Source: Lachnospiraceae bacterium UBA7027 (GTDB lineage: Bacteria > Bacillota > Clostridia > Lachnospirales > Lachnospiraceae). From it: a stretch of 16,037 bases of DNA. Each line of letters begins with the position of its first letter. Position 1 is the first letter of the stretch. The DNA is taken from assembly GCA_002494135.1 (NCBI GenBank), contig DLBG01000048.1:1-16037 (forward strand), read 5' to 3'. This document shows positions 6,745 to 14,001 of this stretch, one piece after another. Below the pieces are notes generated by a model. The model had not been told where the DNA came from and ran no database searches. It saw nothing but the letters and a program-made list of their open reading frames with translations. Position numbers and translations under genes: made by a program.

Positions 6745-6793
6745 ACGGGTAAAAACTTTTACAGGTAAAATTATAAAACGATACCGTAAGGCC

Positions 6794-7621
6794 CTATTTC
6801 GTTTCTTTGATATCTGCAAAGCTCCATGCGTAGATGTTAATGATTTCCACGGGAGAGCCGCAGTAAGGGCAGACTTTCTCACCGGTTCCCTTAACGGGAG
6901 CTCCGCAGTGCGGGCAGACCGAAGAGAGCGCCATATCGGAGTATTTATCAACCTTGTCGCGGTCCTGAATGTAGATTAAGTCAATGTTGTATTTTGCCTG
7001 CGTCATTAAGTCATTACGGCCGGTTTTGATTTTATCACCCTCGGTAATGTAGTGCAGGTACTGAACGGCAGCCTGATAGGTAATTACGCACTTGGCACCG
7101 TCGTTTACGTAGTTGCTTAAACCGCACTTATGCAGTTTGATGCGTTCATAGTGCTCCACATAGCCCTTATCCTTATTTAAGTCAATCTGCATCTGCAGTT
7201 TGTTCTTCAATTCCTCGTTGCCTTCCTTTAATTTGGAAGCGTCGGAATTGTCGATGGCAAAAAGATATGAGGTCAGAACGTTTCCTGCTCTGGTAACCAT
7301 TTCCGTATTATTAAACTCCGGAAAATCCTTTGCGATTTTCGGAAGATAAATCGAGGCGTTGTCCGAAACGGTCTTCGGTGTGGCTGCATATTCGAAGGTC
7401 GTACGGCGGATACCTTCCGCAATGTCGGAAGTACCCGTAGTTACCTTGGAAATCGTCTGTGCGGTATGAACCACAGTATTGACCGAATCGGTCACATTCT
7501 TTACGGAACGCGTTGTTTTCTTAACGACCCCGATGATTGCGGCCGCAATGACGGCCACAATCACCAGGATGATAATTACAAGAACCAGAATTACGATAAC
7601 ACCAGCCGATAGAATTCCCAT
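6794..7621 (-). CDS. Membrane-anchored Tim44-like / zinc-ribbon protein (YdjH-like)
   Basis: A 275-residue protein. A long, strongly hydrophobic N-terminal segment (about residues 7-33) anchors it, followed by a polar region with possible helical character (34-75). A mixed alpha/beta domain (about 90-225) resembles Tim44-like/NTF2-like domains of bacterial membrane proteins. One zinc ribbon lies at the end (C236-x2-C239, C251-x2-C254), then a closing Y-A-W-S-F-A-D-I. The architecture and neighbours match YdjH of the Bacillus subtilis YdjGHI set, which helps recruit PspA to the membrane. That match is by architecture and context, not by alignment. Its AGGAG site lies in the 15-base gap after the YdjG-like gene, so the two are co-transcribed. 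It is the last gene of the operon. Confidence 0.65.
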   Translation of the reverse strand: MGILSAGVIVILVLVIIILVIVAVIAAAIIGVVKKTTRSVKNVTDSVNTVVHTAQTISKVTTGTSDIAEGIRRTTFEYAATPKTVSDNASIYLPKIAKDFPEFNNTEMVTRAGNVLTSYLFAIDNSDASKLKEGNEELKNKLQMQIDLNKDKGYVEHYERIKLHKCGLSNYVNDGAKCVITYQAAVQYLHYITEGDKIKTGRNDLMTQAKYNIDLIYIQDRDKVDKYSDMALSSVCPHCGAPVKGTGEKVCPYCGSPVEIINIYAWSFADIKETK

Positions 7622-7636
7622 TTTAAACTCCTTAAC

Positions 7637-8827
7637 TTACATAATGAAACCGGACTGATCCAGCAGGCCGAAGCAACCGCCGCAGAGACAGATAGCGGCA
7701 ATAATAGCCAGTATGATGCCGACAACCAGAAGCACCTTCCATACGGAGACGGGAGTCTTGCCGTATACCTTACCGGTCTGGCCGTTTACCATGAACTGAT
7801 AAACCTTGCCGCCGTACTGGAAGGAAGATACCCAGATCGGAAGCATCAGATACTTATAGGTGATGGCGTTGAAGGTACTCTTAACCTTGATGTCGGAAGT
7901 GTGATCCGCATTGTTTTCACGAAGAATCTTGCGGCTGACACCGTTATTGATTTTCTTGAAAATAGACTTCTTTGCAATTTCCCATCCGTCCTTTAAACCG
8001 ATGGTGTAACGCTCTGCTGCAAAACCGGCTACGTATTCGGGCTTATAAGCCTTGTTGTCGGCGGTTTCGAAAGGAGCAAGGCCGTTGATGATGGCGGAGT
8101 TATGACGATTGGTTGCAAGAACCAGCTCATCGTCAAAATCTTCGCGGTAGATACCGGAAGTACGATGCCAGTCCGTAACGGTTTCCGTGACGGTGTTTCC
8201 GTTGGAATCCTTGCGTCTTACGGTACGGTCGATACCGTATTTACCGGTGTAGGAAGATACGGTGCTGGTATCGAAGGTCCAGTAGGGAAGGTAGATTCCC
8301 GTAAACGCTTCGGGTTTTGCGGAGTCCTTTGCAAGCTTCGGGCAGAAGAACTTGCCGCCGATCCATTTTTTAAAATTGGCACCGGCCACTTCGTTCGTAA
8401 TCTTAAAGGGAACCACACCGCCGGGTGCGAGGGTTTTCTCACCTTTTGCTTCCATAACCTGATTGGATCCGCAGTAAGGACATTCACTGGAAACAGCCAG
8501 AGCATCGTAAATGGTTTCGGCGCCGCAGCTCTTGCAGACAACCGCCTTCTTCTCGGTACCCCAGTTGCAGTTGGTTTCTTTGTTTTCCGCGCTTAAGAAG
8601 TCAAGCTCTACAGCCGAGGCGGGAGCATTTTCAGCCTGCGGAATTACTTCCTGATAATCACAGTAAGGGCAGTGCAGTTTGCCGCTTTCCGGGTCAAAAT
8701 CCATGGTGCCGCCGCAATTGGGACACTTTCTGTCAGTTTCGGAAAGGGTTTCGCTGTTTGAAATGTTTATGCCCTGTTCATCGGTTCTTGAACCGTCTTC
8801 TTTTATGATGATATTTTCATCAGCCAT
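7637..8827 (-). CDS. Double zinc-ribbon membrane protein (YdjG-like, TFIIB-type zinc ribbon)
   Basis: A 396-residue protein. It has a polar N-terminus, a first zinc ribbon (C35/C38 and C53/C56), a second (C98/C101 and C116/C119), and then a large soluble region (about 130-355) with P-F-K-I and Y-L-P-Y-W-T-F-D motifs. A single C-terminal membrane segment (about 363-385) is followed by a short tail, so the ribbons are most simply cytoplasmic. Such proteins are often labelled TFIIB-type zinc ribbon or, misleadingly, primosomal protein N'; nothing here resembles a helicase. Context makes it the YdjG counterpart of the PspA-recruiting YdjGHI group. The start at 8827 has an AGGGGGAA ribosome site 8-9 bases upstream. 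It lies 88 bases after the YdjI-like gene, with a GC-rich hairpin between them. Confidence 0.7.
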   Translation of the reverse strand: MADENIIIKEDGSRTDEQGINISNSETLSETDRKCPNCGGTMDFDPESGKLHCPYCDYQEVIPQAENAPASAVELDFLSAENKETNCNWGTEKKAVVCKSCGAETIYDALAVSSECPYCGSNQVMEAKGEKTLAPGGVVPFKITNEVAGANFKKWIGGKFFCPKLAKDSAKPEAFTGIYLPYWTFDTSTVSSYTGKYGIDRTVRRKDSNGNTVTETVTDWHRTSGIYREDFDDELVLATNRHNSAIINGLAPFETADNKAYKPEYVAGFAAERYTIGLKDGWEIAKKSIFKKINNGVSRKILRENNADHTSDIKVKSTFNAITYKYLMLPIWVSSFQYGGKVYQFMVNGQTGKVYGKTPVSVWKVLLVVGIILAIIAAICLCGGCFGLLDQSGFIM

Positions 8828-8854
8828 TCTGATTATTCCCCCTGTAATGAATTA

Positions 8855-8880
8855 CGGCCCGGCCGTTTTGGGCCGGGCCG
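8855..8880. repeat. Perfect GC-rich inverted repeat between the ydjI- and ydjG-like genes
   Basis: CGGCCCGGCC (8855-8864), a GTTTTG loop and GGCCGGGCCG (8871-8880) form an all-G/C 10-base-pair hairpin. On the transcribed minus strand it is not followed by a T-run, so it is not a standard terminator; it may be an attenuator or a 3' mRNA stabiliser that sets unequal expression within the operon. Confidence 0.7.
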
Positions 8881-8915
8881 CTAAGGTCTTTTTACGTTAA
8901 AGTCTTACGACGCTT

Positions 8916-10322
8916 TTATTTAACGATGTCACCATCATCAAATACATCACCGCATTCAGGACAGAATTTCGGAGGATTTTTGGGATCATCCGGTTCCCAT
9001 CCGCACTTGTCACACTTGTATAAAGGTGCGCCTGCGGGTCTCTTTGCTCCGCAGTTCTGGCAGAAGTTGCCTTTGTTTAAGGTACCGCAGCTGCAGGTCC
9101 ATCCGTCTGCATCGGTAAGGGGTTTCTTCTCACCGCAGTTGGAGCAGAATCTGCTGGTATTAACGGTTCCGCACTTGCAGGTCCAGGAATCTGCGGGAGC
9201 AGCGGCAGCGGGTGCTGCTGCAGCCTGCTGCTGAGCCTGTGCTGCGTTCTGCTGCTGAGCCATTGCGAAGAGGTTTGCGGTATTTCCGCCACCGGTCATC
9301 TGAGCCATATTCATACCTGCGAATGCCATCATGGGGCCTGCCTGCTCATTTGCTGCAGCAGCTTCCATAGCATTTGCGGTAGCAGTGGTCATTCTTGCGG
9401 CTGCCATGTTTACGTTGGTGTAAACAGCGGTATCCTGGAACTGTTTGATTCTCTTCTCGTCTTCTTCGGTAGCCTTAATGGAATCAAAGGTGATATCCAC
9501 AACCTGCATACCACGAAGTTCGCCCCACTTTTTCTCGAGCTTCTGGTTGATCAGTTCTACCAGAATGTCGGTCTTGGTGGTGATGGCACTGTAACGGATA
9601 CCTACGCCGTAGTCGGAAAGAGATCCGATTGCGGGCTGCAGAGCCTGCATAAAGTCAGATTTCATAATGCTCTGAAGATCTTTCTTGGTATAGGTTGCGC
9701 CGGCAAAAGCAGAAGCGATGGAAGTATAGAAACGGATAGGATCCGAAATCTTAAAGGAATATTCGCCTCTTGCCATTAAGTTGATGTCGCCCTGGAAACC
9801 GGTTACCTGGTCATGAATGAAGAACGGAATGGTGGAAGCGGTTCCCCAAAGGTTCTCACGAACTTCCAGAGTGTTGATGAAGTAAACTCTCTGTTCTCTC
9901 GGGGTCTCACCACCGAAGGAAATACGTCTTCCGAGTTCCTGGAAGGAGTGAAGAAGATTCTCACCGAAATTTCCGTAGAAGATGGAAGATTCCGTATCGG
10001 ATTCAAAACGATATTCACCGGGTTCTGCCGCGAGGTTGGTAACTTTACCGTTATCAACGGTGATTGCACACTGACCTGCGTTTACAATGATTAAGGAACC
10101 GTTGGAAATGACATTGTCCTGTCCCTTATTCATACCTTTCTTATCTCTCTTGATACCGCGAGCCGCAAGGACACCATTTTCCATGGAGTCACATACGAAG
10201 TACTCAAGATACTGGTCTTTTGCGATTCCGCCAATGCTTGAAAATGCGTTGGTTCCGATATTTCTTGTAGCGTCACCGACTGCCTGCTTTGCAATGCCAA
10301 AAGCTTCTTTAATTAATCCCAT
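8916..10322 (-). CDS. SPFH-domain protein with three C-terminal zinc ribbons (YdjI-like)
   Basis: A 468-residue protein of the SPFH/virion-core-like family (YdjI type). Residues 1 to about 45 form a glycine-rich start without a clear membrane segment. An SPFH/Band-7-like domain covers about 45-300 (including G-Q-C-A-I-T-V-D-N-G and P-G-E-Y-R-F-E-S-D). A helical Ala/Met-rich region (about 300-355) and an Ala/Gln/Pro-rich linker (about 364-378) follow. Three zinc ribbons close it: C382-x-C384/C393-x2-C396, its near-copy C410-x-C412/C421-x2-C424, and C437-x2-C440/C454-x2-C457. SPFH proteins build membrane-associated oligomers; in B. subtilis YdjI links the YdjGH membrane complex to PspA. An AGGAGG site precedes the ATG. 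It is the first gene of the minus-strand operon, under a clear sigma-A promoter. The SPFH call is strong; the YdjI role is inferred. Confidence 0.8.
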   Translation of the reverse strand: MGLIKEAFGIAKQAVGDATRNIGTNAFSSIGGIAKDQYLEYFVCDSMENGVLAARGIKRDKKGMNKGQDNVISNGSLIIVNAGQCAITVDNGKVTNLAAEPGEYRFESDTESSIFYGNFGENLLHSFQELGRRISFGGETPREQRVYFINTLEVRENLWGTASTIPFFIHDQVTGFQGDINLMARGEYSFKISDPIRFYTSIASAFAGATYTKKDLQSIMKSDFMQALQPAIGSLSDYGVGIRYSAITTKTDILVELINQKLEKKWGELRGMQVVDITFDSIKATEEDEKRIKQFQDTAVYTNVNMAAARMTTATANAMEAAAANEQAGPMMAFAGMNMAQMTGGGNTANLFAMAQQQNAAQAQQQAAAAPAAAAPADSWTCKCGTVNTSRFCSNCGEKKPLTDADGWTCSCGTLNKGNFCQNCGAKRPAGAPLYKCDKCGWEPDDPKNPPKFCPECGDVFDDGDIVK

Positions 10323-10390
10323 TGCTGATTCCTCCTCTTATATTTTTCGATTCCGGAATGGGTTTCTCTTTTCCCAAATCCACAATGCAA

Positions 10391-10419
10391 ATTATACCCT
10401 AACAATCGCGAAATGTCCA
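10391..10419 (-). promoter_or_regulatory. Sigma-A promoter of the SPFH/zinc-ribbon operon
   Basis: On the minus strand TGGACA (10419-10414), a 17-base spacer and TATAAT (10396-10391) match the vegetative consensus at 11 of 12 positions. The leader is about 60 bases and contains a 10-base palindrome, ATTCCGGAAT (10350-10359). No SigW-type promoter was seen, although the B. subtilis counterpart operon is SigW-dependent. Confidence 0.8.
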
Positions 10420-10502
10420 GTATTCCCAGACCTCAAATGGTGCTAAATAAAGCCTTCTAATTTGCACTTTTTGCGGAAAAGACAAGGCATTTTTCATATA
10501 TC

Positions 10503-10531
10503 TTTACTTATGTAATTGAAATTGATATGAT
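10503..10531 (+). promoter_or_regulatory. Promoter of the second MBOAT operon
   Basis: TTTACT (10503-10508), a 17-base spacer and TATGAT (10526-10531) give a fair sigma-A match with correct spacing. GGGGAAAGGTG before the ATG at 10569 is the ribosome site. It diverges from the SPFH operon promoter within the same 246-base gap. Confidence 0.55.
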
Positions 10532-10568
10532 TAAAGATACGGGAAAAATAGGGGAAAGGTGAATTCTC

Positions 10569-12053
10569 ATGCTTTTTAACAGTTTTGCGTTTATAGTTTT
10601 CTTTCCGATCGTGGTGGCATGCTATTTTATCATGCCGAAGAAGGTGCGGTATATCTGGCTGCTGATTGCCAGCTACTATTTCTATATGTCCTGGGAGCCG
10701 AAATACGGCCTTCTGCTTCTGGGAGTGACCGGTGTCACCTACTTAAGCGGTTTCGGTATTGAAAAATCGAAGAAGGAAGGTTTGCGTAAACTCTTCTTAG
10801 TCCTTTCCGTTGTTTTGTGTTTTACCCTGCTTTTCGTATTTAAGTATTTTCATTTTGCATACTCGTCCCTGCAGTCGCTTGCGGGGCTTTTCGGAAGCGG
10901 TCTTTCGGACCCTTCGTTTTCCATTCTGCTCCCCGTGGGCATTTCGTTTTTTACCTTCCAGGCGGTCGGTTATGTCATCGATGTTTACCGTAAAGATGTG
11001 GAGGCGGAGAAGAATTTCTTCCGCTATGCGCTTTTTGTGGCATTTTTCCCGCAGCTCGTGGCAGGTCCCATCGAGCGCTCGAGAAATCTGTTAAAACAGA
11101 TCCGCGGCATCGAGAATCTTCGAATCTGGAACTTCCGTCAGATTCAGGAAGGCGCCGTGATTATGCTTTACGGCTATATTCTGAAAATGATTATCTCGGA
11201 CCGTGCGAAAATGGTCGTCGATGCGGTTTACGATCCGGCAGTCTGCTCCGAGTTCAAAGGTTTTATCCCTGCAGTGGCAACCGTTCTGTTTGCCGTACAG
11301 ATTTACACCGACTTCGCGGGCTACACCTACATTGCCATCGGTGCTTCGAAAATCATGGGCTTCAACCTCATGAACAACTTCAACACGCCGTATCTTGCAA
11401 CTTCCATTCGTGATTTCTGGAGCCGTTGGCATATTTCCCTGACACAGTGGTTCCGTGATTATCTTTATATTCCCCTCGGCGGAAACCGTAAGGGAAAATT
11501 CCGCAAGTATTTAAACATCTTTATCGTTTTTGCGGTAAGCGGACTGTGGCACGGTGCCGCATGGCATTTTGTGGTATGGGGCGTGCTGCACGGTATTTTA
11601 CGTATTTTGGATGATCTGACATCGGGTCTTCGTACGAAGATTTACGGTAAAATCGCCAACCTGAATTCCGTTTCTTTCCGCATCTGGCAGATTCTCGGAA
11701 CGTTCTTCTTTGTCTGCATAGCCTGGGTATTCTTCCGCGCGGAGAGCATCGGACAGGCTTTCGGTATGATCGAAAGAACCTTTACAAACTGGAATCCGTG
11801 GGTATTTACGGACGGAACCATGTTCAGTACGGGCATGGATTTTAAGGAGTGGAACGTGCTCTTCGTGGCACTTCTGTTTTTGCTTGTCTGCGACATCTGC
11901 AGGCTTTGCGGGGTGGATTTAAAACAGAAATTCCTTTCACAGGGCTGGATATTTAAAAGTGCGTTATTTGTGATTGGAGTGATGCTTGTACTGGTATTCG
12001 GCATTTACGGTTTCGACTACGATGCGGCATCCTTTATCTATTTCCAGTTCTGA
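10569..12053 (+). CDS. MBOAT-family O-acyltransferase (AlgI-like), copy 2
   Basis: A 494-residue polytopic membrane protein and paralogue of the gene at 237. It shares the P-K-K-V-R-Y entry, W-S-R-W-H-I-S-L with His288, D-Y-L-Y-I-P-L-G-G-N-R-K-G (297-309), F-A-V-S-G-L-W-H-G with catalytic candidate His328, and a C-terminal F-I-Y-F-Q-F. It has the fuller N-terminus (M-L-F-N-S-F-A-F) usual for AlgI-like proteins of clostridia. The expected role is transfer of acetyl or another acyl group across the membrane to an extracellular polymer. It is first in a long plus-strand operon and is followed after 16 bases by its SGNH partner. Many differences from copy 1 suggest an old duplication or separate acquisition, so the two may serve different polymers. 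Confidence 0.92.
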   Translation: MLFNSFAFIVFFPIVVACYFIMPKKVRYIWLLIASYYFYMSWEPKYGLLLLGVTGVTYLSGFGIEKSKKEGLRKLFLVLSVVLCFTLLFVFKYFHFAYSSLQSLAGLFGSGLSDPSFSILLPVGISFFTFQAVGYVIDVYRKDVEAEKNFFRYALFVAFFPQLVAGPIERSRNLLKQIRGIENLRIWNFRQIQEGAVIMLYGYILKMIISDRAKMVVDAVYDPAVCSEFKGFIPAVATVLFAVQIYTDFAGYTYIAIGASKIMGFNLMNNFNTPYLATSIRDFWSRWHISLTQWFRDYLYIPLGGNRKGKFRKYLNIFIVFAVSGLWHGAAWHFVVWGVLHGILRILDDLTSGLRTKIYGKIANLNSVSFRIWQILGTFFFVCIAWVFFRAESIGQAFGMIERTFTNWNPWVFTDGTMFSTGMDFKEWNVLFVALLFLLVCDICRLCGVDLKQKFLSQGWIFKSALFVIGVMLVLVFGIYGFDYDAASFIYFQF

Positions 12054-12069
12054 TTAAGGTGAAACATTT

Positions 12070-13029
12070 ATGAAGAATAAAAGCAGGGTGATTATCAACG
12101 TAATAAAATCCGTTTTCGTGCTGGCCGTATTTGCGGTTTTGTTTGCACGGGTCTGCTACGTTGTGCGCCAGAAGGAACTGTGTTCCGTGCAGGATAACTT
12201 TCGTCACTATCCGAAGAATACCGCGGAAGTGATTTTCATCGGGCAGAGTCACTGTTTCTGTTCCGTGGACCCGAACCTGATTGCGGACAAATACGGCATG
12301 GAGTGTTTTATGCTTGCGACTTCCGGACAGACGGTTCCGGAGTCATATTATGCGGCTATGGAAGCACTGACCTATCAGAAGCCCAAAGCCATCATCATGG
12401 AAGTGGCGTACTGCGCCAACGATTACCGGACATTAAACGACGGTATGACGCATATGTTCTTTGACGGCATGCCCATGTGCAGGGCAAAAAGACTTGCCAT
12501 AGAGGACCTGATTGAGGAAGAGAACCGGATTTATTACTACATGAATTTCGGTGCCTATCATCAGAGGTGGAAGGAACTGTCCGAATCGGACTACGCCTGT
12601 AATCTGAATGCACCGCGCGGAGAATTCTATTCCGACGAAACCGCCGTCAACTGGGAAATCCCGCTCGAGAGTCCGGATGCGGCGGAACCCATGCCGGAAG
12701 AGATGGAACGTTACATGGATCTTCTGGTGGATTTATGCAGAGAAAATAATGTGGAGCTGATTCTTTTCTGTGCTCCCTTCAATACGCTGTCGCAGGGTGA
12801 CGGCATGATGGATCTGTTCCGCAGACAGAGAATTTTCCATTACATTTCGGACTATGCCGAAGAGAAAGGTGTGCGGTATTACAATCTCTTCGATGAACTG
12901 AATGAACTTTATGCATACGGTCTCAATAACGAAACGGACTGGATGGATTCCCAGCATTTAAACCGAAGCGGAATGACAAAGTTTACGAACTATGTCATGG
13001 AAAAGGGATATTTTATTCCGGAGGAATAA
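12070..13029 (+). CDS. SGNH-fold membrane-anchored partner of MBOAT copy 2
   Basis: A 319-residue protein with one N-terminal membrane segment (about residues 9-27) and an extracytoplasmic SGNH/DltD-like domain. Seen: V-I-F-I-G-Q-S-H with nucleophile candidate Ser60, S-G-Q (85-87), K-P-K-A-I-I-M-E, the H-x-R-W motif (His164-Arg166-Trp167), and the closing block W-M-D293-S-Q-H296-L-N-R-S-G, which supplies the Asp and His of a catalytic triad. It is the standard short form, without the C-terminal extension of the paralogue at 1674. AAGGTGA is the ribosome site, and the GGAGG at its own end serves the next gene. Likely role: completing polymer O-acylation with the upstream MBOAT protein, or hydrolysing the ester. 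Confidence 0.78.
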   Translation: MKNKSRVIINVIKSVFVLAVFAVLFARVCYVVRQKELCSVQDNFRHYPKNTAEVIFIGQSHCFCSVDPNLIADKYGMECFMLATSGQTVPESYYAAMEALTYQKPKAIIMEVAYCANDYRTLNDGMTHMFFDGMPMCRAKRLAIEDLIEEENRIYYYMNFGAYHQRWKELSESDYACNLNAPRGEFYSDETAVNWEIPLESPDAAEPMPEEMERYMDLLVDLCRENNVELILFCAPFNTLSQGDGMMDLFRRQRIFHYISDYAEEKGVRYYNLFDELNELYAYGLNNETDWMDSQHLNRSGMTKFTNYVMEKGYFIPEE

Positions 13030-13033
13030 CGAT

Positions 13034-13975
13034 ATGAAAATTGTCATGCTCGAGAGAAATAATGTCGGTACCGACTTCGAAATGCCGGATTTCGGGGCAT
13101 TTGGAGATCTTACGGTATATGAATACACAAAGCCCGACGAGGTGGCTGAAAGAGTGAAGGACGCGGATATTGTCATCATGAATAAAATGCCCATGAATGA
13201 GTCCACGTTAAAGGATGCGCCGAACGTAAAACTGATCAGCGTGACTGCGACCGGAACGGACATTATCGATCATGAATACTGCAAAAGCCGCGGAATTATC
13301 GTAAAGAACGTGAAGGGTTATTCCACGGAAACCGTGGTGCAGCATACCTTCGCAACGCTGTTTTATCTTTACGAAAAACTACCGTTTTATGATGGATACG
13401 TAAAAGGCGGAGATTATGCGAAATGTCCCACCTTTACCTTCTTTGAACATTATTTTACGGAACTTTCCGGAAAGACATGGGGAATTGTCGGACTCGGTGA
13501 AATCGGACACCGTGTGGCCGAAGTCGCAAAGGCATTCGGCTGTAACGTCATTTATTATTCAACTACAGGTGTAGAACGGCCGGAGCCGTATGAAAAAAAA
13601 GAATGGAAAGAATTTCTGCAAAGCGCCGATATTATTTCCGTGCATGCTCCGCTTAACGAAAACACCAGAGGCTTATTTGACAAAGAGGCTTTTGCCGCCA
13701 TGAAAAAGACCGCTTATTTTATCAACATGGGAAGAGGCCCCATTGTGGCGGAAGAGGATCTTGCGAATGCGCTTGAATGCGGCGAAATTGCCGGTGCCGC
13801 GCTGGATGTACTTTCCAAAGAACCGGTTCTTGAGAGCAATCCGCTTCTTCGCATCAAAGACAGCGAAAAACTTATCATTACACCGCATATAGCCTGGGCA
13901 AGTACGGAAGCCCGCAAACGCCTCATGGATGAGATTTATAAGGGTGTCGGGGAATTCGTCCGGACGGGAAAATAA
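13034..13975 (+). CDS. D-2-hydroxyacid dehydrogenase (glycerate/hydroxypyruvate-type)
   Basis: A 313-residue cytoplasmic oxidoreductase that interconverts D-2-hydroxy acids and 2-keto acids with a nicotinamide cofactor. The nucleotide-binding motif G153-L-G155-E-I-G158 lies mid-protein. The catalytic set is complete: Arg234 (N-M-G-R-G-P-I-V), Glu263 (S-K-E-P) and His285 (T-P-H-I-A-W-A-S). The T-P-H-I-A-W-A-S-x-E-A-R ending and V-I-Y-Y-S-T are typical of glycerate-dehydrogenase-like members, but the substrate is not certain. The second beta strand ends in Tyr-Ser with no acidic residue, so NAD versus NADP preference is open. The start is set at the ATG at 13034 because GGAGGA (13020-13025) lies 8 bases upstream; an earlier in-frame ATG at 12992 would overlap the previous gene by 38 bases. 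Confidence 0.85.
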   Translation: MKIVMLERNNVGTDFEMPDFGAFGDLTVYEYTKPDEVAERVKDADIVIMNKMPMNESTLKDAPNVKLISVTATGTDIIDHEYCKSRGIIVKNVKGYSTETVVQHTFATLFYLYEKLPFYDGYVKGGDYAKCPTFTFFEHYFTELSGKTWGIVGLGEIGHRVAEVAKAFGCNVIYYSTTGVERPEPYEKKEWKEFLQSADIISVHAPLNENTRGLFDKEAFAAMKKTAYFINMGRGPIVAEEDLANALECGEIAGAALDVLSKEPVLESNPLLRIKDSEKLIITPHIAWASTEARKRLMDEIYKGVGEFVRTGK

Positions 13976-14001
13976 GAGGATTGGACCGACAGGATATTTA
14001 C

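Noticed and set aside
12992..13033. Upstream ATG giving a 327-residue hydroxyacid dehydrogenase.
   Set aside because: It overlaps the SGNH gene, adds a 14-residue tail unlike the family, and the ATG at 13034 has a well-placed GGAGGA site.
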